From assembly GCA_937922705.1 (NCBI GenBank), contig CALAIW010000009.1, forward strand, positions 17,360 through 81,359: a stretch of DNA of 64,000 bases, in the 5' to 3' direction. Both the position numbers and the translations under genes were made by a program. The notes below the pieces were generated by a model. It was not told the origin of the DNA. It did not search any database and saw nothing but the letters and a program-made list of their open reading frames with translations. Shown one piece after another: positions 16,423-25,771 of this stretch; the stretch's first letter is position 1, and each line of letters starts with the position of its first letter. This stretch comes from an uncultured bacterium (GTDB lineage Bacteria > Atribacterota > Atribacteria > Atribacterales > Caldatribacteriaceae).

Positions 16423-17273
16423 TGGGGGTCCGCGTTGCTTTGTCTTCTGGTTTTTGCGAAGGAGTTCGGCGGGCATTTGCTCTAGCGGAAAAGGCACTTC
16501 TCGAGGGGAATCCCGTGTTCTTCCTTGGGGAGCTTATTCATAACCGCGATGCAATGGCTATGCTTTGTGCAAAGGGCGCAAGGGTTGTGTCTTGTGTGGA
16601 AGATATCCCCTGTGGTGCAGTGGCAATAACCCGTTCCCACGGAATACCAAAGGACCTTGCTGAGAACCTTTCTGCAAGGGGTGTAAGAGTAGTGGATGCA
16701 ACTTGTCCTAAAGTCAAGCGGGTCCAGGTTCTTGCGAAACAGCTCGAAGGAGAAGGCTATAAGATAGTTATTCTTGGGGAACGTTCGCACCCTGAGATTC
16801 AGGCTCTTTTGAGCTATCTTCATGGTGAGGTTACCGTTGTCTCGGAAAAGAGTGAATGGCAACGAATACTTCAGAAAGGTTCTTCTCCTGTGGCAGTTCT
16901 TGCGCAAACGACTTTTCCTGGGGCTATTTTCCGAGAGTTTGCGGATTGGGCACAAGATAATGCTCTTTCTTGGGTTCATCTCGTGCCGACACTTTGCGGG
17001 GAGACGGAAGCACGACAAAGGGAACTTGAAAAACACATTGCAGAAAATCCTGAGGATATCGTTGTTGTAGTGGGAGGAAAACATAGTGCTAATACTCGTT
17101 CCCTTTTTGTGCTTGCTCAAAGGAAGGGATCCTTGGTTTTCTGGGTAGAAAATGTTGAGGAGCTTAAATCTCTTCAGTTTCCTTCCAATCGCTCATTCTT
17201 TGTGGTCAGCGGAACGTCAACTCCTGATTCCATAGTTGCGGAAGTCGCTGCGTACCTCAGGCAGCGGGTGTAA
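16422..17273 (+). CDS. ispH: 4-hydroxy-3-methylbut-2-enyl diphosphate reductase
   Basis: IspH makes IPP and DMAPP in the last step of the MEP isoprenoid pathway and uses a [4Fe-4S] cluster. The 283-residue protein has the three expected cysteine contexts: GFCEGVRRA at the N-terminus, VDATCPKVKR, and PTLCGETEARQ, plus RSHGIP and GGKHSANTRSL. A strong GGGAGGGG precedes ATG 16422. The same window also encodes Dxr and IspG, so three MEP steps are present. Confidence 0.96.
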   Translation: MGVRVALSSGFCEGVRRAFALAEKALLEGNPVFFLGELIHNRDAMAMLCAKGARVVSCVEDIPCGAVAITRSHGIPKDLAENLSARGVRVVDATCPKVKRVQVLAKQLEGEGYKIVILGERSHPEIQALLSYLHGEVTVVSEKSEWQRILQKGSSPVAVLAQTTFPGAIFREFADWAQDNALSWVHLVPTLCGETEARQRELEKHIAENPEDIVVVVGGKHSANTRSLFVLAQRKGSLVFWVENVEELKSLQFPSNRSFFVVSGTSTPDSIVAEVAAYLRQRV

Positions 17274-17277
17274 AAGT

Positions 17278-18648
17278 ATGAATTTACGTCTTCCTCTTTG
17301 TGTCCTTATAGGAAGGGTGAATGTTGGGAAGTCGACGCTTTTCAATCTCTTTTCTGGGGAACGGATAGCTATTGTTGACCCCACACCGGGGGTCACAAGA
17401 GATTGGATTGAGCATGTGGTCTTGGTAAAAGGTGTACCAATACGTTTTGTGGACACAGGGGGGGTAACCCTTGGAGGAGATGGTGGAGAGCTTCAAAAGC
17501 ACGTGGAAGAGCGGGTTTGGAGGCTTGTGGACGAAGCAGATCTTGTACTCTTTGTGATTGATGGGCGGGAACCTTTAACCCAGGTGGATCTTGAAATCGC
17601 GGCAACACTTCGAAGAAAGAGTCGACCATTTTTCCTTGTGGTTAACAAGCGTGAAGGTCTAACTCATGAAGCCCTTCCTGCAGAAATCCTTGCTCTTGGG
17701 GGAAAGAAAGTTTTCCAAATTTCTGCCAAGCATGGAGATGGTATTCCGCGCCTTAAGGAGGCACTCTTCCAGGAATTTAAGGACTGGAGAGGTAGTGTAC
17801 CACTTTTTGATGGTATCCCCATAGCTATTGTGGGAAAACCGAATGTGGGAAAGTCCACCCTCTTTAACAGTCTCTTAGGCGAAGATCGGGCCATTGTGAG
17901 CCCGATTCCCGGTACGACTCGCGACGCTATTGAGGTTCCTTTCTTCAGCACTTATGGGCGTTACCGCCTTGTTGATACCGCAGGATTGCCTCGAAGGAAA
18001 AACATTAGGGACCGGGTGACACTCTACGCAACTTTTCGAACAACGGAACGCATTGCCGAAGCAAAATTGTGTATCTTTGTGCTCGATCCTTTCTGTGGGG
18101 TAACGCGTCAGGACAGAAAGATTGCTGGAGAAATTGCCCAACTCGAAAAGTGCTGTATTGTGTTCGTAAACAAAGTTGATCTCCTTAAGGATAAAAGTGC
18201 ATCTATTCTTGAGAAACTCTGTGCTCAGGCACGAGCAGATCTTCCATCGCTTCACTATGCGGCCTTTCGTGCTGGCTCAGCCCTCGACTCATTTGCTGTG
18301 CGGGAAGAGATTTTGCCTCTTATGGCTGGCATTGTTACCCGTTTTCATCAGGTTGTTCAGGAGAGTATTTTGAGCGAAAGAATCCGCCAAAAGGTTAACC
18401 AGCGTCTTCTTGCCATTTTCTCTCGAAGAAAGCCCTACCTTGAGGTACTTCTCCAAGAAGGTATTGCTCCTCCCCGCTTTGTTGGGGTAGTGGACAGGTG
18501 CGAAGAAAAAGAAAAAAGGCGATACGCGGATATTATTGAGAAAGTGCTGCGAGAGGAGATTGATTGGGAAGGTGTTCCCCTTCGAATCGAATTGCAACGA
18601 AAGGGAGAAAGAGTGTCTAAGGGCGTACTGGAATTACCTGCAAAATGA
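17278..18648 (+). CDS. der: Ribosome assembly GTPase Der (EngA)
   Basis: Der is a tandem GTPase needed for large-subunit assembly. In this 456-residue protein the first G domain has GRVNVGKST (12-20) and DTGG; the second has GKPNVGKST (about 186-194), DTAGLP and NKVD. A KH-like C-terminal domain follows. The first domain's guanine-specificity motif reads NKRE at 123-126 instead of N-K-x-D. ATG 17278 gives the normal N-terminus; the Shine-Dalgarno is weak. The 3' end overlaps the recombinase gene. Confidence 0.95.
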   Translation: MNLRLPLCVLIGRVNVGKSTLFNLFSGERIAIVDPTPGVTRDWIEHVVLVKGVPIRFVDTGGVTLGGDGGELQKHVEERVWRLVDEADLVLFVIDGREPLTQVDLEIAATLRRKSRPFFLVVNKREGLTHEALPAEILALGGKKVFQISAKHGDGIPRLKEALFQEFKDWRGSVPLFDGIPIAIVGKPNVGKSTLFNSLLGEDRAIVSPIPGTTRDAIEVPFFSTYGRYRLVDTAGLPRRKNIRDRVTLYATFRTTERIAEAKLCIFVLDPFCGVTRQDRKIAGEIAQLEKCCIVFVNKVDLLKDKSASILEKLCAQARADLPSLHYAAFRAGSALDSFAVREEILPLMAGIVTRFHQVVQESILSERIRQKVNQRLLAIFSRRKPYLEVLLQEGIAPPRFVGVVDRCEEKEKRRYADIIEKVLREEIDWEGVPLRIELQRKGERVSKGVLELPAK

Positions 18649-19528
18649 ACGGCGGTGTTCTCCTCATACCTTGGAGAATTACTTTCGAGTTATTGGTCAG
18701 TTTATCGAATTCGTTAAGGCTCGTGGGAAGGAACTTTCTTGCGTCACACCTCAAGACGTAAGCGATTTTCTTGTGTATCTTAAGACTCATCGTCAACTTA
18801 AGCGAGTCTCCCAGAGCCACCGTGTTTCGGTTCTTAGGAGTTTTTTCCGGTTTCTTCGTCGCCGGGAACTGCTACAGGAAAACCCCTGTGACAGTATTGG
18901 TCAGTTTCGAGTAGAAAAGAGATTGCCGCAATTTTTGACCCAGGAAGAGATAGAGCTCATTCTCGAAACTCTCAAAGAGAAGAGTACAAAGAACCCCCAA
19001 GATTTTTTGGTACTCCGTGACCGGGCCCTTTGTGAACTTCTTTATGCAAGCGGTATGCGGGTTGGGGAAATCGTGAGAGTACGTCCTGAAGATGTGGATT
19101 TGGCAGGAGGTATCATCCGGGTACAGGGAAAAGGGGGTAAGGAACGTCTTGTTCCCTTCAATGAAGCTACCCGAGCCGTTCTCGAGTTGTACCTTGAGGC
19201 TTTACGGGCCAGATTCCCTGGAAGCCTTTTCCTCTTTGTTAATCGTTTTGGTAGACCTCTTACCCCTCGGGGTGTGAGAGTTATCCTTGATCACGTGGCA
19301 GATATCTGTGGATTCCGTGGGAAGAAACTCTTTCCGCATATTTTCAGGCATACCTTTGCAACTCACTTTCTCTCCGGGGGAGGGGAACTGCGGGTAATTC
19401 AAGAGGTTCTTGGACACGCGAGTTTGTCTACGACACAGATCTACACACACCTTGATTGGGATAAAATGAAAAGAGTCTATGAGAGTGCACATCCTCATGC
19501 GAAGAAGGCGAGGGAAGGTAACCTGTGA
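18572..19528 (+). CDS. Tyrosine recombinase XerC/XerD family
   Basis: The protein should resolve chromosome dimers at dif. It has the N-terminal SAM-like core-binding domain and the catalytic domain with SGMRVGEI (Arg), [10 protein letters not shown] (Lys), [11 protein letters not shown] (His-x2-Arg), [15 protein letters not shown] (His and the nucleophilic Tyr). The start is unclear: GTG 18572 gives 318 residues and a 77-base overlap with der, and no candidate start has a well-spaced Shine-Dalgarno. The order recombinase-hslV-hslU is the same as codV-clpQ-clpY in Bacillus. Confidence 0.9.
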   Translation: MFPFESNCNEREKECLRAYWNYLQNERRCSPHTLENYFRVIGQFIEFVKARGKELSCVTPQDVSDFLVYLKTHRQLKRVSQSHRVSVLRSFFRFLRRRELLQENPCDSIGQFRVEKRLPQFLTQEEIELILETLKEKSTKNPQDFLVLRDRALCELLYASGMRVGEIVRVRPEDVDLAGGIIRVQGKGGKERLVPFNEATRAVLELYLEALRARFPGSLFLFVNRFGRPLTPRGVRVILDHVADICGFRGKKLFPHIFRHTFATHFLSGGGELRVIQEVLGHASLSTTQIYTHLDWDKMKRVYESAHPHAKKAREGNL

Positions 19529-20067
19529 TTCATGCAACTACAGTCATTGCTGTTTTAAAAGATGGACAGGGAGCGATGGCGTGTGATGGTCAGGTGACCA
19601 TGAGTGAGGCTGTTGTAAAACGGGGAGCCAAAAAGATACGAAAGCTTTACCAGGACAAGGTTCTTGCAGGTTTTGCTGGAAGCGGCGCGGATTGTTTGAC
19701 GCTTCTTGAGCGTTTTGAGGAAAAGCTCAACATGTATGGAGGAAATCTTCCCCGTGCTGCAATAGAACTTGCCAAAATGTGGCGAACGGATAAGATTTTA
19801 CGTCAGCTCGATGCGCTCCTTCTTGTGATGGACGTGTCTCACATTTTTATCATTTCAGGACGGGGAGATGTCATAGAACCTGATGAGCCTGTTGCTGCTA
19901 TCGGTTCGGGGGGAAATTATGCACTGGCAGCTGCTAAAGCGCTTCTTCGGCATACTTCTTTTGGAGCTCGTGACATTGCTCGTATCGCCCTTCAGATTGC
20001 TTCTGAGATATGTATTTATACTAATGACACTATTTTTCTTGAAACCTTAGGGGAGGAACGAGTGTGA
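19525..20067 (+). CDS. hslV: ATP-dependent protease peptidase subunit HslV
   Basis: HslV is the threonine peptidase of the HslUV (ClpYQ) protease. The 180-residue protein has the family core [10 protein letters not shown] and MACDGQVTM, then [10 protein letters not shown] and [14 protein letters not shown]. The expected catalytic Thr-Thr is at residues 5-6, so maturation would have to remove four residues (M-I-H-A) instead of only the initiator. It starts in a GTGA overlap with the recombinase and ends in one with hslU. Confidence 0.95.
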   Translation: MIHATTVIAVLKDGQGAMACDGQVTMSEAVVKRGAKKIRKLYQDKVLAGFAGSGADCLTLLERFEEKLNMYGGNLPRAAIELAKMWRTDKILRQLDALLLVMDVSHIFIISGRGDVIEPDEPVAAIGSGGNYALAAAKALLRHTSFGARDIARIALQIASEICIYTNDTIFLETLGEERV

Positions 20068-21443
20068 GAGAAGACGACTTGACCCCAGAAGAAATTGTTC
20101 GAGAACTTGATAAGTACATAGTAGGGCAGAAAGAGGCTAAAAAGTGTGTCGCCATTGCTCTGCGAAACAGGATGCGACGAAGGATGCTTCCTCCAGAAAT
20201 TGCCGAAGAAATCACTCCTAAGAACATCATTATGATTGGCCCAACGGGGGTGGGAAAGACGGAGATTGCTCGTCGTATCGCGAAACTTACCAATGCTCCA
20301 TTCTTGAAGGTGGAAGCCACTAAGTTTACAGAGGTTGGTTACGTTGGCCGTGATGTAGAGTCTATCATTCGAGACCTCACAGAACTTGCTATTCGTATGG
20401 TGAAGAGTGAGCGGATTAAAGCTCAGGAGGAAAAGGTTCGGGAGGTTGTGGAGGAACGAATTCTTGATGCACTTCTTGCTCAAGGTGCTGCAAGAGAGGA
20501 AGAAGGGGAATTTGAAAGTTCTGGAAGGGTAGACGTCGTGTGGCCCACAGTATCCTCATCTCTTGCGCGAACGCGTGAGAAACTTCGCGAAAAACTTAGA
20601 AGGGGTGAGCTTGAGGAACGAGTTATTGAAGTTGAAGTTGAGGAAAGCTCTGTTCCAATGGAAATCGTTGCAGCAAGCGGTATGGAGAGTCTTGGTATTG
20701 ACTTGCGGGAGATTTTTGGGAGCCTTTTCCCACCTCGAAGAAAGCGGAAACGGATGAAAATTAAGGACGCTCGGGAAGTCCTCTTCAATGAAGAGGTCCA
20801 AAAAGCTCTCGATATGGATGACGTTGTTCAGGAGGCTATTCGGAGGGTGGAAGAGACGGGGATTGTGTTCATTGATGAAATTGACAAAATTGTTTCTCCT
20901 CCTGGTGGGGGATATGGTCCAGACGTATCCCGAGGTGGAGTTCAGCGAGACCTCTTGCCCATTGTAGAAGGTTCTACTGTCCTTACCAAACATGGTCCGG
21001 TGCGAACCAATCATATTCTTTTCATTGCTGCGGGAGCTTTCTCCCAGTCGAAGCCTTCGGATCTTCTACCCGAACTGCAAGGACGATTTCCAATTCGCGT
21101 GGAGCTTTCTCCGCTTTCTGAGGAAGACCTCTATCGAATTCTTGTAGAACCGTACAATTCTCTGGTCAAACAGTACAAAGCGCTTCTTTCGACGGAAGGG
21201 GTTTCCATCGAATTTACCGAGGACGCCCTTCGGGAAATAGCGCACATCGCGTACTCTTTGAATGAGAAGATGGAAAACATAGGGGCTCGTCGGCTCTACA
21301 CTGTTATGGAACGTGTCCTTCAAGATATCTCTTTTAACGCCCCAAAACTTAAGGGACAACATATCGTCATTGACCGAGAATACGTTCGAAAAGAACTCCA
21401 AGACGTTCTGAAAGATGAAGACGTCACGCGCTATATCCTTTAG
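20064..21443 (+). CDS. hslU: ATP-dependent protease ATPase subunit HslU
   Basis: HslU is the AAA+ unfoldase that feeds HslV. The 459-residue length is normal. It shows [14 protein letters not shown] at the start, Walker [10 protein letters not shown] near 59-67, a long I-domain, Walker [10 protein letters not shown], and the sensor [12 protein letters not shown] and GARRL motifs. The C-terminus ends in a hydrophobic YIL, as needed to dock in HslV. A GGGGAGGA precedes the GTG start. Confidence 0.97.
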   Translation: MREDDLTPEEIVRELDKYIVGQKEAKKCVAIALRNRMRRRMLPPEIAEEITPKNIIMIGPTGVGKTEIARRIAKLTNAPFLKVEATKFTEVGYVGRDVESIIRDLTELAIRMVKSERIKAQEEKVREVVEERILDALLAQGAAREEEGEFESSGRVDVVWPTVSSSLARTREKLREKLRRGELEERVIEVEVEESSVPMEIVAASGMESLGIDLREIFGSLFPPRRKRKRMKIKDAREVLFNEEVQKALDMDDVVQEAIRRVEETGIVFIDEIDKIVSPPGGGYGPDVSRGGVQRDLLPIVEGSTVLTKHGPVRTNHILFIAAGAFSQSKPSDLLPELQGRFPIRVELSPLSEEDLYRILVEPYNSLVKQYKALLSTEGVSIEFTEDALREIAHIAYSLNEKMENIGARRLYTVMERVLQDISFNAPKLKGQHIVIDREYVRKELQDVLKDEDVTRYIL

Positions 21444-21449
21444 GATTTG

Positions 21450-21479
21450 TTGCATTCCCTTTTTTCTTCATGCTATACT
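21450..21479 (+). promoter_or_regulatory. Sigma-70-type promoter of the rpsB operon
   Basis: A -35 TTGCAT (21450-21455) and a -10 TATACT (21474-21479) are separated by 18 bases, with a TG extended element just before the -10. It lies in the only real gap between genes in the first 32 kb, after hslU and about 90 bases before rpsB, so it should start the rpsB-tsf-pyrH transcript. Confidence 0.7.
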
Positions 21480-21501
21480 TACCCAGGTTTTCAAAACGCA
21501 T

Positions 21502-21539
21502 GTGGGGGTGTTCCGGTGCCCGACAAGGGCCTTCCCCGC
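21502..21539 (+). promoter_or_regulatory. Structured 5' leader of rpsB, possible S2 autoregulatory element
   Basis: The leader can fold into a nested hairpin. GTGGGG (21502-21507) pairs with CCCCGC (21534-21539), and inside it GCCC (21518-21521) pairs with GGGC (21527-21530) around a five-base loop, leaving an asymmetric internal loop of 10 and 3 bases. The hairpin lies between the promoter and the rpsB Shine-Dalgarno (21557-21562). Ribosomal protein S2 autoregulates its own mRNA in several bacteria; that this structure does so is inference. Confidence 0.45.
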
Positions 21540-21568
21540 AGAGGTTAAAAACCGGAAGGAGGATGTAT

Positions 21569-22393
21569 ATGGTTGTCACGATGAAGCAGCTTCTTGAAGC
21601 AGGGGTCCATTTCGGTCACCAAACGAGAAGATGGAACCCCAAAATGAAACCTTATATCTTTACTGAGCGGAATAACATTTACATTATTGACCTTCAAAAA
21701 ACTGTTGAACTCGCTGAAAAAGCCTACAACTTTGTGAAGGAACTCGCTCGGCAAGGTGGCACAGTGCTTTTTGTAGGCACCAAAAAGCAGGCTCAGGAGG
21801 CAATCCAGCAAGAAGCCCAGCGTTGTGGAATGTTTTACGTGAATCAGCGCTGGCTTGGCGGTATGCTCACCAACTTTGCTACGATTCGGAAAAGCATCGA
21901 GCGTTTGAAGAATATCGAGGCAATGGAGGCAAAGGGACTTCTTGAAAGGCTTCCAAAGAAAGAGGTAATGCAGCTTCTCAAGAGGAAAGCCCGCCTTGAA
22001 AAGTACTTGAATGGCATACGAGATATGGAGAAACTGCCCGACTGTGTTTTCATTGTTGATCCCCGGAGGGAACGTAACGCTGTTCTTGAGGCAAGGCGTT
22101 TGGGAATCCCCATTGTAGCCATTGTAGATACAAATTGTGACCCTGATGAAATCGATTACGTCATTCCTGGAAACGATGATGCGATTCGGGCTATCCGTCT
22201 TTTTGCCTCTCTTATTGCTGATGCAGTCATCGAGGGTCGAAGGCTAGCTACAGAGGGTGCTGAGATGGTACCCACCACAGGGATAGCCGTTCCGGAAACG
22301 CAGGAGGTTCAGGAAGAGGAACTGCAGGAAGTTCGCGAAGAAGAGTTGGATATTCTCGAAGAGCTTGAGGAAATTGAGGAGGAAGAGCAATGA
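21569..22393 (+). CDS. rpsB: 30S ribosomal protein S2
   Basis: S2 binds the small subunit head. The 274-residue protein has the typical [22 protein letters not shown] opening in two parts, the ATKKQA-like [11 protein letters not shown], the WLGGMLTNF motif and the PDCVFIVDP and AIVDTNCDP stretches. The C-terminal tail is long and acidic (many Glu, about 250-274). ATG 21569 has AGGAGG at 21557-21562; a start at 21563 is less well spaced. It overlaps tsf by ATGA. Confidence 0.97.
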   Translation: MVVTMKQLLEAGVHFGHQTRRWNPKMKPYIFTERNNIYIIDLQKTVELAEKAYNFVKELARQGGTVLFVGTKKQAQEAIQQEAQRCGMFYVNQRWLGGMLTNFATIRKSIERLKNIEAMEAKGLLERLPKKEVMQLLKRKARLEKYLNGIRDMEKLPDCVFIVDPRRERNAVLEARRLGIPIVAIVDTNCDPDEIDYVIPGNDDAIRAIRLFASLIADAVIEGRRLATEGAEMVPTTGIAVPETQEVQEEELQEVREEELDILEELEEIEEEEQ

Positions 22394-22995
22394 GCATAAG
22401 TACAAAAGACATTATGGAGCTTCGGAACCGCACTGGTGCGGGGGTTATGGATTGCAAAAAAGCACTCCTTGAGGCAGGAGGAGACCTTGAGAAGGCTTGT
22501 GAAATTCTTCGCCGAAAGGGAGCCGAAATAGCTTCTAAGAAAAAGGAACGCATTGCTCGGGAAGGACTTATTGGAGCATATGTGCACACGGATGGTAAAA
22601 TTGGGGTTCTTGTTGAGGTGAATTGTGAAACAGACTTTGTTGCTCGAACCGAAGAATTTCGGAACTTTGTGAAGGAGCTCACTCTCCAGGTTGCTGCCCA
22701 AGCTCCACGTTGGGTTTCTCCTGAAGACGTTCCCGAAGAGATTCGTAAAAAAGAAGAAAGCTTCTACTGGGAGGAGCTCAGAGAAAGCAATAAGCCAGAG
22801 GAAGTAAAGCGGAAAATCGTGGAAGGGAAAATGAAAAAATTCTATGAGACGTATTGTCTTCTTGAACAAGAATACATTCGTGATCCAGAGAAAAAGGTGA
22901 AGGATCTCCTGGTGGAGACCATTGCGAGGCTTGGTGAAAATATTGTCGTTCGGCGCTTTGTTCGCTTTAAGCTAGGTGAAGGAGATGACGAGTGA
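22390..22995 (+). CDS. tsf: Elongation factor Ts
   Basis: EF-Ts recycles EF-Tu by nucleotide exchange. The protein has 201 residues, the short form seen in Thermus and other deep lineages rather than the 280-residue form of enterobacteria. It shows the N-terminal UBA-like segment [16 protein letters not shown], then [16 protein letters not shown], which contacts EF-Tu. The start overlaps rpsB by four bases and the end overlaps pyrH. Confidence 0.96.
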   Translation: MSISTKDIMELRNRTGAGVMDCKKALLEAGGDLEKACEILRRKGAEIASKKKERIAREGLIGAYVHTDGKIGVLVEVNCETDFVARTEEFRNFVKELTLQVAAQAPRWVSPEDVPEEIRKKEESFYWEELRESNKPEEVKRKIVEGKMKKFYETYCLLEQEYIRDPEKKVKDLLVETIARLGENIVVRRFVRFKLGEGDDE

Positions 22996-23719
22996 TTCAT
23001 TACGTTTTAGAAGAATCCTTCTCAAGCTTTCGGGAGAGGCTTTTCGGGGGTCTCTCCCTTCGGGTATCGACACACAGGTTCTTGCTTACCTTGCTACAGA
23101 AATCAGCGCAGTACGATCCCTGGGTGTAGAGGTTGCTATTGTAGTGGGAGGAGGAAACATTCTTCGAGGAAGGGACGCGGGTGAACGTGGGCTCAGTAGA
23201 GTTACAGCTGACTACATGGGAATGCTTGCCACGGTCATCAACGCTCTGGCACTTCAGGACTTTCTTGAGGAAAGAGGGATTCCTACTCGGGTGCAAACAG
23301 CCATCGAAATGCGTGCAATTGCGGAGCCCTATATTCGGCGGCGGGCTATACGCCACCTTGAGAAGGGAAGAGTAGTGATTTTTGCTGGAGGAACTGGGAA
23401 TCCGTATTTTACGACTGATACAGCTGCTGCCTTACGAGCTGCAGAGATTAGAGCTGATGCGCTTCTTAAAGCTACGAAAGTTGACGGGGTGTACGAAGCT
23501 GATCCAGCCATTTGCAAGAATGCGGTAAAGTTTGAGACCCTTGATTATCTTGAGGTTCTCAACCGAGGCCTTAAGGTAATGGATTCAACCGCGGTATCCC
23601 TGTGTATGGAGAACCACATTCCGATTGTCATTTTTAACATACACCAGGCAGGAAATCTGTGTAAAGTTGTGATGGGGCACAAGATTGGTACGCTTGTGGG
23701 GAGGGAGGAGAATGAATGA
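22976..23719 (+). CDS. pyrH: Uridylate kinase
   Basis: PyrH converts UMP to UDP and is the bacterial amino-acid-kinase type. The 247-residue protein has LLKLSGEAF near the N-terminus, [40 protein letters not shown] and the [10 protein letters not shown] stretch. The start is uncertain between GTG 22976 and ATG 22985; neither has a well-spaced Shine-Dalgarno, so it may be read by coupling from tsf. It overlaps frr by eight bases. Confidence 0.96.
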   Translation: MKEMTSDSLRFRRILLKLSGEAFRGSLPSGIDTQVLAYLATEISAVRSLGVEVAIVVGGGNILRGRDAGERGLSRVTADYMGMLATVINALALQDFLEERGIPTRVQTAIEMRAIAEPYIRRRAIRHLEKGRVVIFAGGTGNPYFTTDTAAALRAAEIRADALLKATKVDGVYEADPAICKNAVKFETLDYLEVLNRGLKVMDSTAVSLCMENHIPIVIFNIHQAGNLCKVVMGHKIGTLVGREENE

Positions 23720-24278
23720 ACTTTTGAAGCCCCTTCTGAGGGATATCGAGAAACGAATGAAGCAAGCAGTAAGTGTCGTTCGTGAAGAGCTTTCGCATGT
23801 TCGTACTGGGCGAGCTTCTCCTGCGCTTGTCGAAAACCTTGAGGTGGAATACTATGGTACAGTAGTCCAGCTGAAGCAAATCGCTTCCATCACAACTCCT
23901 GATGCTCGAACGATCCTCATCCAACCCTGGGATCGAAACAGTCTACCTCTTATCGAGAAAGCCATTTGGAAGTCGGATCTTGGCTTTAACCCCACGGTGG
24001 ATGCAACAGTAATACGGGTAACCTTGCCCCCCCTTACAGAGGAACGGAGGAGAGAAATCGCTAAGATGGCTAAAAAGATCGTGGAAGATGGAAAAGTAGC
24101 GGTGCGGAATCTTCGCCGAGAAGCCAATGAGGAAATACGCAAGATGGAAAAGGATGGGAAAATTTCTGAAGACGAGAGTAAGTGGGCTCAAGCAGAGGTT
24201 CAAAAAATAACAGATGAACACATCAATGAATTAGACGGTTTATGGGAAAAGAAGGAAAAGGAAATTATGAGCGTGTAA
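23712..24278 (+). CDS. frr: Ribosome recycling factor
   Basis: RRF splits post-termination ribosomes with EF-G. The 188-residue protein matches the family: an N-terminal helix, [17 protein letters not shown], then [27 protein letters not shown] and the [12 protein letters not shown] helix. ATG 23712 follows GGGAGGAG closely. It overlaps uppS by 37 bases. Confidence 0.97.
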   Translation: MNELLKPLLRDIEKRMKQAVSVVREELSHVRTGRASPALVENLEVEYYGTVVQLKQIASITTPDARTILIQPWDRNSLPLIEKAIWKSDLGFNPTVDATVIRVTLPPLTEERRREIAKMAKKIVEDGKVAVRNLRREANEEIRKMEKDGKISEDESKWAQAEVQKITDEHINELDGLWEKKEKEIMSV

Positions 24279-24967
24279 GTGCTTTTTTGCAGCATATAGC
24301 CATCATCATGGATGGCAATGGGCGGTGGGCAGAACGGCAAGGACTTCCTCGACTTGAAGGGCACCGAAAAGGTATTGAAGTTGCGCGGATTATTGTTGAA
24401 GAGGTTGGCCGCTTGGGTATCCCTTTCTTAACGCTTTATTCTTTTTCTACCGAGAATTGGCGAAGGCCACTTCAGGAAGTGCAGGGACTTTTAGCCCTTT
24501 TTGAAGAAGCGGTGAGTCGGTATGGGGAAGAGCTTAAGAAAAACAATGTTTGTGTCCGCTTTCTTGGTCGCCGGGAGGGTTTACCAGAGAAACTCAAGAA
24601 GGTTATGGGTGAACTTGAGAAAGAAACAGCAAGAAATACCGGGCTTGTGCTTAATCTCGCCCTAAACTATGGGGGACGAGACGAGATTCTGCGAGCCGTG
24701 TGCCGTTTTGGAGAAAGTGGGGGAGATTGGTCTGCCCTTACTGAAGAAACATTTCGTTCCTTTCTTGATACTGGAGACCAGCCTGATCCGGATCTCCTTA
24801 TTCGCACGGGTGGAGAGAAGCGTATAAGTAATTTCCTCCTCTGGCAGATTGCGTACACTGAACTTTGGTTTACTGATGTTCTCTGGCCAGATTTCAACGT
24901 TCTTCTTCTTCATCAAGCACTCGAAGACTTCGCGCAGCGCTCAAGGAAATTTGGAGGTCTCTCTTGA
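24242..24967 (+). CDS. uppS: Undecaprenyl diphosphate synthase (cis-prenyltransferase)
   Basis: The enzyme builds the C55 lipid carrier for wall synthesis from farnesyl diphosphate and IPP. The catalytic Asp24 lies in IIMDGNGRWA, followed by YSFSTENWRR, LNLALNYGGRDEI and the C-terminal DLLIRTGGEKRISNFLLWQ and TELWFTDVLWPDF. ATG 24242 gives 241 residues with a 37-base overlap; GTG 24275 would remove 11 weakly conserved residues and has AAGGA 12 bases upstream. Confidence 0.95.
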   Translation: MGKEGKGNYERVSAFLQHIAIIMDGNGRWAERQGLPRLEGHRKGIEVARIIVEEVGRLGIPFLTLYSFSTENWRRPLQEVQGLLALFEEAVSRYGEELKKNNVCVRFLGRREGLPEKLKKVMGELEKETARNTGLVLNLALNYGGRDEILRAVCRFGESGGDWSALTEETFRSFLDTGDQPDPDLLIRTGGEKRISNFLLWQIAYTELWFTDVLWPDFNVLLLHQALEDFAQRSRKFGGLS

Positions 24968-25767
24968 AGGAGAGTGTAACCTTTTCGAAGGATCTCGGAG
25001 TGCGAACGCTAACCACTCTTCTTTTTTTGCCTCTCTTTCTTGTGCTTGTCCTTGTAAGCCGTATTACCATGGTGGGGATTTTTCTGGTTATTGCTTTCCT
25101 TGCTTTTTGGGAATATTTAGGCATCTCCTTAGGTAGGAGGGAACCCTTTCTTTTGCTTCTTGCTGGAGGGGTGCTAGCGTGGATATATATCGCGCCTTTG
25201 TTCTCTGAAAGCGTGAGAATTTCTGGATGGTATGTTAGTGCTCTTTGTCTTTTGGGGTGGGCACTTCAGGATACAACAAAATGCCTTGAGCGGGTAAGTT
25301 TTTTCCTCTTTGGGGTTTTCTACTGCTTTGTTCTTCCTTTCTTTTGGGTTCGAACTGGGCTTGAGTTTTCCTCGAAAACCCTTCTCTTCTTCGCTTCTCT
25401 TGTGTGGATTAATGATGTCTCGGCATATCTTATTGGGGTTCGTTGGGGGTATCGCAAGATTCTTCCTTCTATCAGTCCTGGAAAGAGTTGGGAAGGTTTT
25501 ATAGGAGGGATTGGTAGTACTGTTCTTGGGAGTGTTATTTTGGGGCAGTTCTTTGGGTTTCCCTTTGCTTGGTCTTGTGCCTGTGGATGCAGTATTCCTC
25601 CGCTTGCTTTTCTGGGGGATATCTTTGAATCAGCCTTAAAGCGGAGAAGCGGGCTCAAAGACTCGGGAACAATTCTTCCAGGACATGGAGGTATTCTCGA
25701 TCGTTTTGATGCCTTTTTCGCTGTCGGCCCTTTGGTGTATCTTCTTGCTTCCTTAGGAAGGGGATGA
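24964..25767 (+). CDS. cdsA: Phosphatidate cytidylyltransferase
   Basis: CdsA makes CDP-diacylglycerol for phospholipid synthesis and is an integral membrane protein. The 267-residue protein has about seven hydrophobic segments and the full family signature near the end: SALKRRSGLKDSGTILP then GHGGILDRFDAF. The TTG start overlaps uppS by four bases (TTGA). Four bases separate its stop from dxr. Confidence 0.95.
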   Translation: MKESVTFSKDLGVRTLTTLLFLPLFLVLVLVSRITMVGIFLVIAFLAFWEYLGISLGRREPFLLLLAGGVLAWIYIAPLFSESVRISGWYVSALCLLGWALQDTTKCLERVSFFLFGVFYCFVLPFFWVRTGLEFSSKTLLFFASLVWINDVSAYLIGVRWGYRKILPSISPGKSWEGFIGGIGSTVLGSVILGQFFGFPFAWSCACGCSIPPLAFLGDIFESALKRRSGLKDSGTILPGHGGILDRFDAFFAVGPLVYLLASLGRG

Positions 25768-25771
25768 GAAA

